In this document: in pieces, positions 48,893 through 57,660 of the stretch | Layout: each line of letters begins with the position of its first letter | Position numbering within the stretch: position 1 is the stretch's first letter | Source of the DNA: JADJOM01 sp963817435 | GTDB lineage: Bacteria; Gemmatimonadota; Gemmatimonadetes; Gemmatimonadales; GWC2-71-9 | DNA length: 64,000 nucleotides | Direction: 5' to 3' | Assembly (NCBI GenBank): GCA_963817435.1 | Contig: CAWFNY010000001.1 | Coordinates: 1,054,001-1,118,000, forward strand | Translations under genes and position numbers: made by a program | Notes under the pieces: generated by a model | Told to the model about the DNA's origin: nothing | The model's database searches: none | Seen by the model: only the letters and a program-made list of their open reading frames with translations

Positions 48893-50620
48893 CTACTCCA
48901 GCACCTCCAGGTCGAGAGTCTCCGCTGCGGCTTCGAGCGCAGGATCCCGGGACTTGAGGACCTTGAGGCGCTCCGCCCGGGACTCCGCTTCGCTGAGCCG
49001 CCTGGTCCGGACCGGCTGGGCTCCGGCCACCCCCTCCGCCTCCGCGACACTCAGGGTGACCGGGGCGCCCACCGCCTGTGCGAGCAGCCGCTCTACGGCT
49101 TCCCGCTGCCGTCCCAGGGCCTCGAGATGCATCGGGTTCCCATCCGGCACGACGACGGTCAGACTCGGGGCCTCGACGGCGGCAGGCTGAGCCGCTGCGA
49201 GTGCCTCCCCGAGAAAGCGACTCTGCTCCCGTGCCGCGGCGACCAGGTCCGGCCAGGCGCGGAGCAGGCCTTCCAGAGTGAACTCGGCCCGGACCGAAGG
49301 CCGAACGGCAGGCGCCGCGGGGGGCGCTGCCTGCGGCGCCCGCGCCGGCCCCGGAACCTCGGCGGTCCGGCCCGGCGCGGGCGCAGCAGCCGTACCGGGA
49401 CTCTCTCCCCTCCCACTCGTGAGGGAGGCGGCCCCCCGCGCGGGAGGCACGGCACCGGCGTCGCGGCCCCGACCGACGGGGGCGGCGCCCGAGAGCACGG
49501 CCTCCAGGTCCACCGTCCGGTCCATGAGGGTCCAGCGCAGCAGGAGGGTCTCCACGGCCAGCCGGGGATTGGCGCTGCGGCGCACCATGGCCTCGGACTC
49601 ACCGAGCAACTTGAGCATCCGCAGCAGATCCGCCGCGGAGAGCTGCCCCCGGTAGATCTGCAGCGCGGCGAGGAGGGCCTCGGTGATGCCCTCCGGCCTG
49701 GCCCCGACCTGCAGCATCAGCAGCGACCGGAGCACTTCACCTGTCGCCCCCATGAATTCGACGAGATCGGCACCGGCGTCCTCGAGCCGGTCGAGCAGCG
49801 TGAACACGCCCGCGGCGTTGCGGGTGGCGAGGACGTCGAGGAGTTCGGCGTAGACCTGATCGGCGACCAGTCCGAGAATCTCGCGGACGCGGTCGGCGGT
49901 GACCCGGCCCTCACCGAACGAGAGGCACTGGTCGAGAACGGACAGCGCGTCCCGCATCCCTCCATCGGCCTGCCGGGCAATCAGGGTGAGGGCGTCGTCG
50001 TCGGCTTCAATCTTCTCGGCATCGAGTACCGCACGCAGCCGGTCGCGAATCGCGGTGGCGCCAATGCGGCGAAAGTCGAACCGCTGCAGCCGGGAGAGCA
50101 CCGGTGCGGCCTGCTGGGCGATCTTCTGCGGCTCGGTGGTCGCGAACACGAACACCACGCCCGGCGGCGGCTCCTCGAGGATCTTGAGCAGCGCGTTCCA
50201 GGCCTCGCGGGTGAGCATGTGCGCCTCGTCCACGATGTACACCTTGTGGTGCCCCTCGCGGGAGGCGGCGTACATCGCGCGCTCGCGCAACTCACGGGCA
50301 TCGTCCACGCCGCGATTGGAGGCGGCGTCGATCTCGACGACATCGAGCCCCGCCGAGCCGGTCCAGATCCGCTGGCAGTTCTCGCAGACGCCGCAGGGCT
50401 CGCCGGCCGGCTCGGTCTTCCCCTTGTTCTCGCAGTTGAGCGCCATCGCGAGAATCCGGGCGGCCGTCGTTTTGCCGACGCCCCGCGGACCGGTCAGGAG
50501 ATAGCCGTGGCCGACGCGATTCTTGACGACCGCACCACGCAGTACGGCGGCCACGTGATCCTGCACCAGCAGGTCGCTGAAGCGTCGGGGACGGTACTTT
50601 CGGGCGAGCGCGAGGGCCAT
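48893..50620 (-). CDS. dnaX: DNA polymerase III subunits gamma/tau
   Basis: 575 residues. AAA+ clamp-loader ATPase: ALARKYRPRRFSDLLVQDHV, Walker A TGPRGVGKTTAA (about 44-55), zinc-binding CGVCENCQ, DEAHML as Walker B, and sensor motif FATTEPQKI. A Pro/Ala/Gly-rich linker (about 380-450) leads to a tau-like C-terminal domain. No poly-A slippery site is visible, so the short gamma form is probably not made by frameshifting. First gene of the long minus-strand unit running to pgsA. TACTTT 5 nt before the ATG suggests a leaderless mRNA. Confidence 0.96.
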   Translation of the reverse strand: MALALARKYRPRRFSDLLVQDHVAAVLRGAVVKNRVGHGYLLTGPRGVGKTTAARILAMALNCENKGKTEPAGEPCGVCENCQRIWTGSAGLDVVEIDAASNRGVDDARELRERAMYAASREGHHKVYIVDEAHMLTREAWNALLKILEEPPPGVVFVFATTEPQKIAQQAAPVLSRLQRFDFRRIGATAIRDRLRAVLDAEKIEADDDALTLIARQADGGMRDALSVLDQCLSFGEGRVTADRVREILGLVADQVYAELLDVLATRNAAGVFTLLDRLEDAGADLVEFMGATGEVLRSLLMLQVGARPEGITEALLAALQIYRGQLSAADLLRMLKLLGESEAMVRRSANPRLAVETLLLRWTLMDRTVDLEAVLSGAAPVGRGRDAGAVPPARGAASLTSGRGESPGTAAAPAPGRTAEVPGPARAPQAAPPAAPAVRPSVRAEFTLEGLLRAWPDLVAAAREQSRFLGEALAAAQPAAVEAPSLTVVVPDGNPMHLEALGRQREAVERLLAQAVGAPVTLSVAEAEGVAGAQPVRTRRLSEAESRAERLKVLKSRDPALEAAAETLDLEVLE

Positions 50621-50625
50621 GCGGG

Positions 50626-50631
50626 AAAGTA
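50626..50631 (-). promoter_or_regulatory. -10 box for leaderless dnaX mRNA (TACTTT)
   Basis: TACTTT on the minus strand followed by CCCGC and the dnaX ATG. The 5-nt spacing would place the transcription start at or just inside the start codon. Confidence 0.45.
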
Positions 50632-50697
50632 GTCGGCCCGATGGCCCCGCGGCTAGACGTTTCGGCCGCGCCCCTACTCCGCTCGGGCGCCTGTGGC

Positions 50698-50891
50698 TAT
50701 ACTTTCTGCGCCCCAGGTCCGAAGGGCGCTGGCGCGCGAACCGCGTCAGGACCTCGCCGGTAGCAGCGCTAAGCGATGTCCAGTGTCGCTTCGGGGTGCC
50801 TGGGGCACTTCATTTCTCCTGATCGTCTCTCCGCCGTCATTCGCTGGTTTCGCCTCCGGGCGGTCGTCCCCGCCCTTCCGGGAGCCCCCCG
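50698..50891 (+). promoter_or_regulatory. Promoter and long 5' leader of the symporter gene
   Basis: TATACT (50698-50703) is a near-consensus -10 box divergent from dnaX. The next good start codon is the ATG at 50892, so the transcript would carry about 180 nt of leader. Within it GTGCC (50796-50800) / GGCAC (50804-50808) forms a small hairpin followed by TTCATTTCT, which could attenuate. No coding frame with good codon use is visible in the leader. Confidence 0.4.
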
Positions 50892-52661
50892 ATGCATCTC
50901 GCTCTGCTCGACTGGGCCATCGTCGTCGCGTCGGTCGTCCTGTCGTTCATTCCCGCACTCGTGCTGGCCCGTCGTGCCGGGTCGAGCACGACCGAGTTCT
51001 TCACCTCCGGGCGCGCCGCCCCCTGGTGGCTGATCGGCGTCTCGATGGTCGCCACGACCTTCAGCACCGACACGCCCAACCTGGTGACCAACCTGATCCG
51101 CGAGAAGGGGGTCGCCAACAACTGGCTCTGGTGGTCGTTCCTGCTCACCGGCATGGCGACGGTGTTCTTCTATGCCCGGCTCTGGCGCCGAAGCGGCGTC
51201 ATGACCGACCTCGAGTTCTACGAGGTGCGCTACTCCGGCCGGGCGGCGACGCTGGTCCGCGGTTTCCGCGCGCTGTACCTGGGCCTCTTCTTCAATTGCG
51301 CCATCATGGCGACGGTCAATCTCGCCGCCGCCAAGATCGCCAACGTGGTACTCGGCTGGCCGATCGGCAAGACGCTGCTCATCTGCGCCCTGATCAACGT
51401 CGCGTTCGCCGCCACGTCCGGGCTCTGGGGCGTCCTGGTCACCGACTTCATCCAGTTCGGGATCGCGATGACGGGCGCGATCGCGCTCGCCGTGTTCTCG
51501 CTCCGGCAGCCCGAGATCGGCGGGCTCGCCGGCCTGATCGCCAAGACCGACCCGAAAACGCTCAACCTCCTTCCGGACTTCAGCGACTGGGGCCTCACCG
51601 TCTCGGTGCTGATCATGCCGCTCACGGTGCAGTGGTGGTCGGTCTGGTATCCCGGGGCGGAGCCGGGGGGCGGGAGCTACATCGCGCAGCGCATGCTGGC
51701 CGCCAGGAGCGAGCGCGACGCCCTCTCGGGGACGCTCTTCTTCAACGTGGCCCACTACGCCATCCGCAGCTGGCCGTGGATCATCGTGGCGCTCTGCTCG
51801 ATCATCATCTTCCCCACGCTGGGCGACATCGCGCGGACCTTTCCGTACGTCGACCCGAAGCTGATCGGCCACGACATGGCGTACCCCGCCATGCTGAAGT
51901 TCCTGCCGACCGGCTTCCTGGGGGTCATGATCGCGGGCATGCTCGCGGCCTACGTCTCGACCATTTCCACCCATCTCAACTGGGGCACCTCCTACCTGGT
52001 GCACGACTTCTACCGCCGGTTCCTCAAGTCCGGAGCGGATGAGCGGCATTACGTGATGGTGGGGCGGCTGGTCACCGCGGCGCTCATGGTGATCGCGGCA
52101 CTGTTCACCCTCGTCCTCGACAGCGCACGGCAGGCGTTCGAGCTCCTGCTGTCGGTCGGAGCCGGGACGGGGCTGCTCTACCTGCTGCGCTGGTTCTGGT
52201 GGCGGATCAACGCCTGGAGCGAGATCGCGGCGATGGTCTCGAGCTTCGTGCTGGCGATCGTCTTCGCGACGCTGGCAAGGCTGGGCCACCCGGTGGATGG
52301 TGCCATCGCGCTGCTGACGAGCGTCGGCGTCACGACCGTCGTCTGGGTGACGACCGCCCTTCTCACCGAACCGACCGACCATGCGCGCCTGGTGAGCTTC
52401 TACCGGCTGGTGCGACCGGCCGGCCCAGGGTGGCGCCACGTCCAGGCGGACGCGGGCGTCGGCCCCTCACCCGACAGCCTGCCGCAGGCACTCCTGGGCT
52501 GGGTCCTGGGGATCGCGTTCATCTATTCGGCGCTGTTCGGCACCGGCAGCTTCCTCTATGGCCGCACCGCTCAGGCATTGATCTTCCTGGGAGTATTCAC
52601 GGTGAGCGGTGTCTGGCTGCTCAACCTGGTGCCGAAGCTTTGGGGAAGCCGCACCGAATAG
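50892..52661 (+). CDS. Sodium:solute symporter (SSF family)
   Basis: 589 residues, about 13 transmembrane helices. SSF features: TEFFTSGRAAPWWLIGVSMV near residue 38, ATTFSTDTPNLVTNLIREKG in the substrate-binding TM region, GLWGVLVTDFIQFGIAMTGA, and AAYVSTISTHLNWGTSYLVH with the Na2-site Ser/Thr. Imports a small organic solute with Na+. It converges on the DUF6067/sugar-kinase cluster with an 8-nt gap; a sugar or amino-sugar substrate is a context-based guess. It is related to SSF proteins annotated as Na+:galactoside/sugar type by length only. Confidence 0.92.
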   Translation: MHLALLDWAIVVASVVLSFIPALVLARRAGSSTTEFFTSGRAAPWWLIGVSMVATTFSTDTPNLVTNLIREKGVANNWLWWSFLLTGMATVFFYARLWRRSGVMTDLEFYEVRYSGRAATLVRGFRALYLGLFFNCAIMATVNLAAAKIANVVLGWPIGKTLLICALINVAFAATSGLWGVLVTDFIQFGIAMTGAIALAVFSLRQPEIGGLAGLIAKTDPKTLNLLPDFSDWGLTVSVLIMPLTVQWWSVWYPGAEPGGGSYIAQRMLAARSERDALSGTLFFNVAHYAIRSWPWIIVALCSIIIFPTLGDIARTFPYVDPKLIGHDMAYPAMLKFLPTGFLGVMIAGMLAAYVSTISTHLNWGTSYLVHDFYRRFLKSGADERHYVMVGRLVTAALMVIAALFTLVLDSARQAFELLLSVGAGTGLLYLLRWFWWRINAWSEIAAMVSSFVLAIVFATLARLGHPVDGAIALLTSVGVTTVVWVTTALLTEPTDHARLVSFYRLVRPAGPGWRHVQADAGVGPSPDSLPQALLGWVLGIAFIYSALFGTGSFLYGRTAQALIFLGVFTVSGVWLLNLVPKLWGSRTE

Positions 52662-52669
52662 GCGCCGGC

Positions 52670-55660
52670 TCACTCCCTGGCCCGCATCTCCAGCAGCCAT
52701 CCCTTGCCGGGCGGCACCGCGATCTCCTCGTCGGGCGCGAATGCCGCCGCGGGCTGGAAGTCACGGATCGCGGCCGCGCGGATGACCGCGCTGGCAGAAT
52801 CGATTCCAAGCCGCTGCCAGTCCACCTGCAGCCGGATCCGCGCCGTGTCAGGCGCCCAGCTGGCGATCGCCACCAGGGTCCTGCCGTCCCGCACGTAGCT
52901 CGTCGCCAGCACATCGGAGCGTCCGGTCCGCACCGGCGTATGGGGATTCCACCACCCATCCATCCGCGCGCTGCTGATCCCGAAGTCGTCCCAGGCCTTC
53001 CACAACGGCCGCGGGTCGCCCGCCCACGGCAGGCGGTTCGTCATCCCAAAGAGCATCCCGCGCCAGGGGTTTCCGCCGCCTTCCAGCATCTCCCCCATGA
53101 CCCCGAACGGGATCCCCGACATTTCAACCAGCCAGTAGTCCGGCGGGCTGTCGTAGTCGAAATACTCTCCGAACCAGATGCGGTCGAGGTAGGGGAAGTG
53201 CTCCAGGTACAGGTTGGCGCTCGAGGCCCAGCCATCATTCGGGTTGTACTGATTGGCCGAGTGGAGATCGATCAGCGCCGCCGGCCGGTGCCGGTCCAGC
53301 GCCTTGCGGACCCGTTTCATGGTGGTCCGGTCGAAGGCGACGTCGTCGATGTACAAGCCGTCCATCTTCACGTTCCGGGCGAGCCAGTCGAGACCTTCCA
53401 CATAGAAGTTGTGCCATCGGCTCACGCCGCTGGTGACGATCGCGGCGTCCTTGAGTTCAGGCACGAACCAGGCGGCGATGTAGTCCTCGCCGAGATGCTC
53501 CTGCAGCCAGGAGTACCCGCCACCCGGGCCGGGCGCGAAGACCTCATGCCCGAGACTCCGGAGGGCCCAGAGTTCTGGAGCGCGCGTCGTGAGCTCGCGG
53601 ACGGTGTAGTACAGCTTCACCCGCATCCCCCGCTGATGGGCGGCCCTGATGTAGGCCCGCATCGTATCCGGCGTGAGGAAGGGGTAGTTGATCCACGGGT
53701 TGATCGCGGTCGCGTGGTGCACATTGATCACGTTGGCGCCGGCGGCCGCGACGGTATCAAGCGAGGTGTAGGCGTGGTAGAAGCGGGTCGAGAACTGCGC
53801 GGCGGGCGTGATCGGCCGAAACGGGGTGACCGCGAGGCGGAAATTGAAATAGAGCGACTGGCCCGCGGCCATGGTCCGGGCGCCGCTGAAGCAGCGCACC
53901 TGGTACGCCGCGCCCTCGAGCGTGAATCGGCAGCCGCCATGTCCCTGATTGTACCAGCTGTCAGGCAGCACGAGCGGCTTCAACTGGTAGAAGTTGGTGT
54001 TGAGCGGCCGGACGTAGTGCTGGTCCCTGAGAGTGAACTGGACCCCGGCATTGACGTCGCCGATCCACGCGGCATCCTGATTCGCCTGCTGGTACCAGCG
54101 CCATTCGAACGGCGCGGGGCGCCGGCCGCCCTTCTGCCCCAGGCCCATCATGTAGCGGGCTACCGACGAGTCCAGCGGGATCTCGAGCCGCACGTCGCCC
54201 AGCTCCGCCTTGCGGCTCGCGGTGAGGCGGACCTGATATTCGATGTTGCCGTCGGCCTCGAGCACACCGGAGACATGCATCGCGAGCGCGCCGGCGACGT
54301 TGTGCGCCGTCCAGCGCACGGCGCCCTCACCGCGCCTCCCGTAGCTCACCCCCGACGATCGCCACCTGAGGGTGCGTCCGCCCGGTGCGGCGGCCACCAG
54401 CTCCACCGGCCCCTGCAGCAGCTCGCGCCCCGCGGAGCCGATGCCGGTCATTGCCGGCGTGAAGAAACTCCGGATGCCCGCTGGAAATCCGCTCGTGCCG
54501 AGCACGACCTCGCGTCCCAGAATCGAAAGCGTCCGGCCGCTGACCCGCACGGGGGTGTAGGGCCGCACGAGCCCGTCATCCTGGTGCAGGCGGGAGTTCA
54601 GCCAGCGGAGCCGCGAGAGCCGCGCGGGATCATCGTCCCCATGCGAGGCGATCGATCCCGCCACGACGGTCAGCGCCACCGGCAGCGTCAGGGCGCCATG
54701 ATTCCGTGATCCGATCGTCACCGACCCCTGATAGCGGCCGGGCCGGGCCGAGTCAGGCACGCTGATACCGAACCAGAGCGCCTGCACCCTTCCCTGTGGG
54801 ACATCGACCCGGGTCGCGAAGCGGTGTCCCTCCCAATCCACTCCTCCGATGTTGAAGCAGGTCACGGAGTCCGCCGGGATCACGGCCGTGGCGCTCTCTC
54901 GCAGGGCCGTGAACCGGGCCGAGAGCGAGTCGAGGGAGTCAACCGCATACACGCCGATCTGCAGCGCCAGGTATTCGCCTCTGAGCGCCGTGGCCGAGAC
55001 CGGCGTGTTCGCCCCGGCCTGGATCCACCTGTGCGGCAGATCCCGGGTCATGCGGATCGGATGCTGCCGATCCTCCGGGAAGAGCAGCATCGGCGCCCCG
55101 GGGTGTCTGTCGAGCAGATCGCGCAGCTCCGCCGCTCCGGCGATCAATTCCATCGGCTCGACGGAATTCCAGGCCCCCGCCGACTGGATCTCGACCAGCT
55201 CCGCCTCCGGCAGCCTTCGCCAGCCATCACCCATGCCATCCGGCTCCAGGCCGAGGGAACCGATCCAGGCCGAATCTCCGGCAGCGGGACGGGGATAGGA
55301 GACACGGGGGTAGTTGGCGCGAACGCTCCCGGTGTAGCGGAGGTAGTAGACGTCGTACTCTCCTGGGCCATCGGAGGGTTCGAACGCGATCGTCCCGGCC
55401 TCGCGGCTGATGCGCCCCCGCGCGATCCGCATGCTGCGGCCGCTCGTGGCGGACAACACGACGATGTCGCGCTCGTCCGGCAGCGTGTCCCGGCGGCGCC
55501 ACGGAATCGTGACGCGCACCGCGGCCGCGGCCTGGCGCACACGCACGACAGCGCGATGATTGCCGAGCGAATCGGCGTCCCAGCTTCCAGTGCCGTACCG
55601 CGGCTCCTGGGCAGACAGGGATCCAAACGCGAACAGGACCAGACAGAGGAAGGCTCTCAT
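52670..55660 (-). CDS. DUF6067-like glycoside-hydrolase-domain exported protein
   Basis: 996 residues with a signal peptide (1-17). The N-terminal third is beta-sandwich (PSDGPGEYDVYYLRYTGSV). The centre is a large beta-sandwich plus linker (GKEL-like VELVAAAPGGRTLRWRSSG), and from about 620 a TIM-barrel domain follows: NVINVHHATAINPWINYPFL, GMRVKLYYTVRELTTRAPEL, and the candidate acid site DGLYIDDVAFDRTT, resembling GH families that use Asp residues on strand ends. Ends in a beta-sandwich. Similar proteins are annotated as DUF6067/DUF4091 glycoside hydrolases. It overlaps the sugar kinase stop by 4 bp. Substrate unknown; N-acetylhexosamine glycans are a context-based guess. Confidence 0.8.
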   Translation of the reverse strand: MRAFLCLVLFAFGSLSAQEPRYGTGSWDADSLGNHRAVVRVRQAAAAVRVTIPWRRRDTLPDERDIVVLSATSGRSMRIARGRISREAGTIAFEPSDGPGEYDVYYLRYTGSVRANYPRVSYPRPAAGDSAWIGSLGLEPDGMGDGWRRLPEAELVEIQSAGAWNSVEPMELIAGAAELRDLLDRHPGAPMLLFPEDRQHPIRMTRDLPHRWIQAGANTPVSATALRGEYLALQIGVYAVDSLDSLSARFTALRESATAVIPADSVTCFNIGGVDWEGHRFATRVDVPQGRVQALWFGISVPDSARPGRYQGSVTIGSRNHGALTLPVALTVVAGSIASHGDDDPARLSRLRWLNSRLHQDDGLVRPYTPVRVSGRTLSILGREVVLGTSGFPAGIRSFFTPAMTGIGSAGRELLQGPVELVAAAPGGRTLRWRSSGVSYGRRGEGAVRWTAHNVAGALAMHVSGVLEADGNIEYQVRLTASRKAELGDVRLEIPLDSSVARYMMGLGQKGGRRPAPFEWRWYQQANQDAAWIGDVNAGVQFTLRDQHYVRPLNTNFYQLKPLVLPDSWYNQGHGGCRFTLEGAAYQVRCFSGARTMAAGQSLYFNFRLAVTPFRPITPAAQFSTRFYHAYTSLDTVAAAGANVINVHHATAINPWINYPFLTPDTMRAYIRAAHQRGMRVKLYYTVRELTTRAPELWALRSLGHEVFAPGPGGGYSWLQEHLGEDYIAAWFVPELKDAAIVTSGVSRWHNFYVEGLDWLARNVKMDGLYIDDVAFDRTTMKRVRKALDRHRPAALIDLHSANQYNPNDGWASSANLYLEHFPYLDRIWFGEYFDYDSPPDYWLVEMSGIPFGVMGEMLEGGGNPWRGMLFGMTNRLPWAGDPRPLWKAWDDFGISSARMDGWWNPHTPVRTGRSDVLATSYVRDGRTLVAIASWAPDTARIRLQVDWQRLGIDSASAVIRAAAIRDFQPAAAFAPDEEIAVPPGKGWLLEMRARE

Positions 55661-56760
55661 CGGGGATTCATCCGCAGGGTGCGATCGATCATCGCCTCGA
55701 GCGCCGATCGTTCGGCCTCCAGGCTTTCGAGCAGCCGGAATTGCGCCCGGGCGCGGTCGAGGTTCTGACCGGGGCGGCTGGTGCGGTAGTAGGTGTCACC
55801 CGCGATATGGTCAGTCAGAAAACGGACACCCTGCTCGTAGGTGAGCAGCAGTCCGGCGAAGACGAACTGGCCGCGCTCTGCGTCGGTCAGGCCGGCCCCA
55901 CAGGCGCCGAGAAATCCTTCCGAGAGCGCGGCGACCAGCGGCAGCCGCACGCCGATCCGCGACAGGTCGCGCTCGTCCTCATCCGTGGGGCTCGCGACCG
56001 ACCGGACGAGATCACCCACGTCGTACAGCACCGTGCCCGGCATGACCGTGTCCAGGTCGACGACCGCCAGCGCTTCACCCGTCGCCGCGTCGAGCAGGAC
56101 GTTCGCTGCCTTGGCGTCGTTGTGGACGATGCGCTGCGGCAGCGCCCCGCTCGCCAGAAGCGGCGGCAGCACCAAGGCATAGCCCCGCCTCACACGGGCG
56201 AACGCGAGTTCGGCACCAACCGAAGCCGCGCGTCCCGCCGGATCCGCGGCCGCGGTCCGATCCAGGGCCGCCAGGCGCGCGAGGGTGTCATGAAACCCGG
56301 GGATGGTTTCCGTCAACGGTGGGCCGTCGTAGTCGCTGAGCATCTCCTGAAACAGCCCGTAGGCGCGCCCGACTTCATAAGCTTCCCGCGCGGTGATCGC
56401 GTGCAGGCAGGTCCGGGACCGTGGAATGAAGCGAAAGACCCGCCACCAGGCCCCGTCCGGCGCCCGCCAGCCGAGTGATCCGTCCGACCGAGGCAGCACA
56501 TGAAGCGCGCGCCGGTCCCGATCGGGGAGATCGCGGACCTTCTTCGCCAGGTGTGACGTCACCCGGCCGAGGTTGCGCATGACCGCTTCGCCATCCGGAA
56601 AGACATCCGGGTTCAGGCGCTGCAGGAGGCAGGTATCCCCCGCCGCGGTGCCCACCCGCCAGGACGCATTGATGTGCCCGATCTCCATCGGGTGCAGACT
56701 CGCAGCCCGCAGACTGAACGCCCCGAGCGCCTCCCGGGCCTCAGCTTCCGCTATGGCCAC
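55657..56760 (-). CDS. N-acetylhexosamine 1-kinase-like phosphotransferase
   Basis: 367 residues from a GTG at 56760 that overlaps the preceding stop by about 10 bp. Kinase-like fold of the aminoglycoside phosphotransferase superfamily. IGHINASWRV (P-loop equivalent), LLQRLNPDVFPD, catalytic loop IVHNDAKAANVLLD and metal-binding VVDLDTVMPGTVLYDVGD match NahK-type anomeric kinases, which phosphorylate GlcNAc/GalNAc at C1. Adjacent nucleotidyltransferase and hydrolase genes support a salvage route hexosamine to hexosamine-1-P to UDP-sugar. Substrate choice is inferred. Confidence 0.85.
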   Translation of the reverse strand: MAIAEAEAREALGAFSLRAASLHPMEIGHINASWRVGTAAGDTCLLQRLNPDVFPDGEAVMRNLGRVTSHLAKKVRDLPDRDRRALHVLPRSDGSLGWRAPDGAWWRVFRFIPRSRTCLHAITAREAYEVGRAYGLFQEMLSDYDGPPLTETIPGFHDTLARLAALDRTAAADPAGRAASVGAELAFARVRRGYALVLPPLLASGALPQRIVHNDAKAANVLLDAATGEALAVVDLDTVMPGTVLYDVGDLVRSVASPTDEDERDLSRIGVRLPLVAALSEGFLGACGAGLTDAERGQFVFAGLLLTYEQGVRFLTDHIAGDTYYRTSRPGQNLDRARAQFRLLESLEAERSALEAMIDRTLRMNPR

Positions 56761-57660
56761 AACGTCGCCGGATAGAGCCCCTGCTCCACGAGCGACCGCA
56801 GGGCGGCGCCGACCCATGCACGATCCTCGGCGTAGGTCACGCCGCACCACCGGTCCGGCGTTGCGAGCACCTCCACCGTGGCTTGTCCGCGGGCCATTGC
56901 CACCTGAACCGCATCGGGGAGGTAGCACTCGTCCTGTTCACCCGGACCGCCCGCGAGGAAGGCCTCGAATGCCTGCGCGAGCGCAGGGAGGATCGCAGCG
57001 GTGAATCCCCACAGGTTCATCGACACCAGCGCATTCCCCGGGACCGTTCTCTGGCCGGGGTCGGCCCGGGCCACGAAGTTCTCCGTCGGCCGTCCGCGTC
57101 AGCTCACGCAATTCCGTGATGTGCCGCAGGTGCCCATCGGCGGCCTGCTCCAGCAGTGCGCGGTTGACGCCGCCGGCCGGACTGGCCGTGGCATCGAGCC
57201 GGTACCCTACCACCGCGTGATGATGGCCATCGAGCGGGGCTCGGCGAAGAAAATCGGCCACGGCCTGGAGCGACTGCCGGCCGTAGAAATCGTCGGCGTT
57301 CAGCACCGCGAACGGGCCCGACAGCTTCGGGGCAGCGGCAAGGACGGCCTGGGTGGTGCCCCATGGCCGGGTGCGGGCAGCGGGCAGCACAAAGCCGGCA
57401 GGCACGGCATCCAGCCGCTGGTGTGCGGTCTCGATCTGCAGCCGGGAGAGATATCGATCGCTGACCGTCGCGGCGAACTCCGCCGCGATGTCGGGGCGAA
57501 TGACGAACACCACTCGTGTGAAGCCCGCGCGCCACGCGTCGTAGACCGAGTAGTCCATCAGCGTGGCACCACCCGGGCCGAGCGGGTCGAGTTGCTTGAG
57601 GCCCCCGTAGCGGCTGCCCATCCCTGCCGCGAGCACGACCAGCGTCAGCGGCGCGGTCAT
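56751..57660 (-). CDS. Sugar-phosphate nucleotidyltransferase, +1 frameshift near 57083
   Basis: NTP-transferase-fold enzyme. The first frame from the ATG at 57660 has LVVLAAGMGSRYGGLKQLDP (the nucleotide loop), GGATLMDYSVYDAWRAGF, VLNADDFYGR (metal site), then TELRELTRTADGE. One extra base within GACGGAG (57081-57087) then destroys the frame. Removing it continues with NFVARADPGQRTVPGNALVS and MNLWGFTAAILPALAQAF to a stop at 56751-56753, giving 302 residues as in homologues. The intact reading is very clear, so a sequencing error or recent mutation is likely. The start overlaps the M14 peptidase stop by 4 bp. It probably makes the UDP-sugar from the product of the kinase next to it. Confidence 0.82.

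Noticed and set aside
48833..50632. A 599-residue plus-strand frame opposite dnaX
   Set aside because: Antisense shadow; dnaX shows all catalytic motifs on the minus strand.
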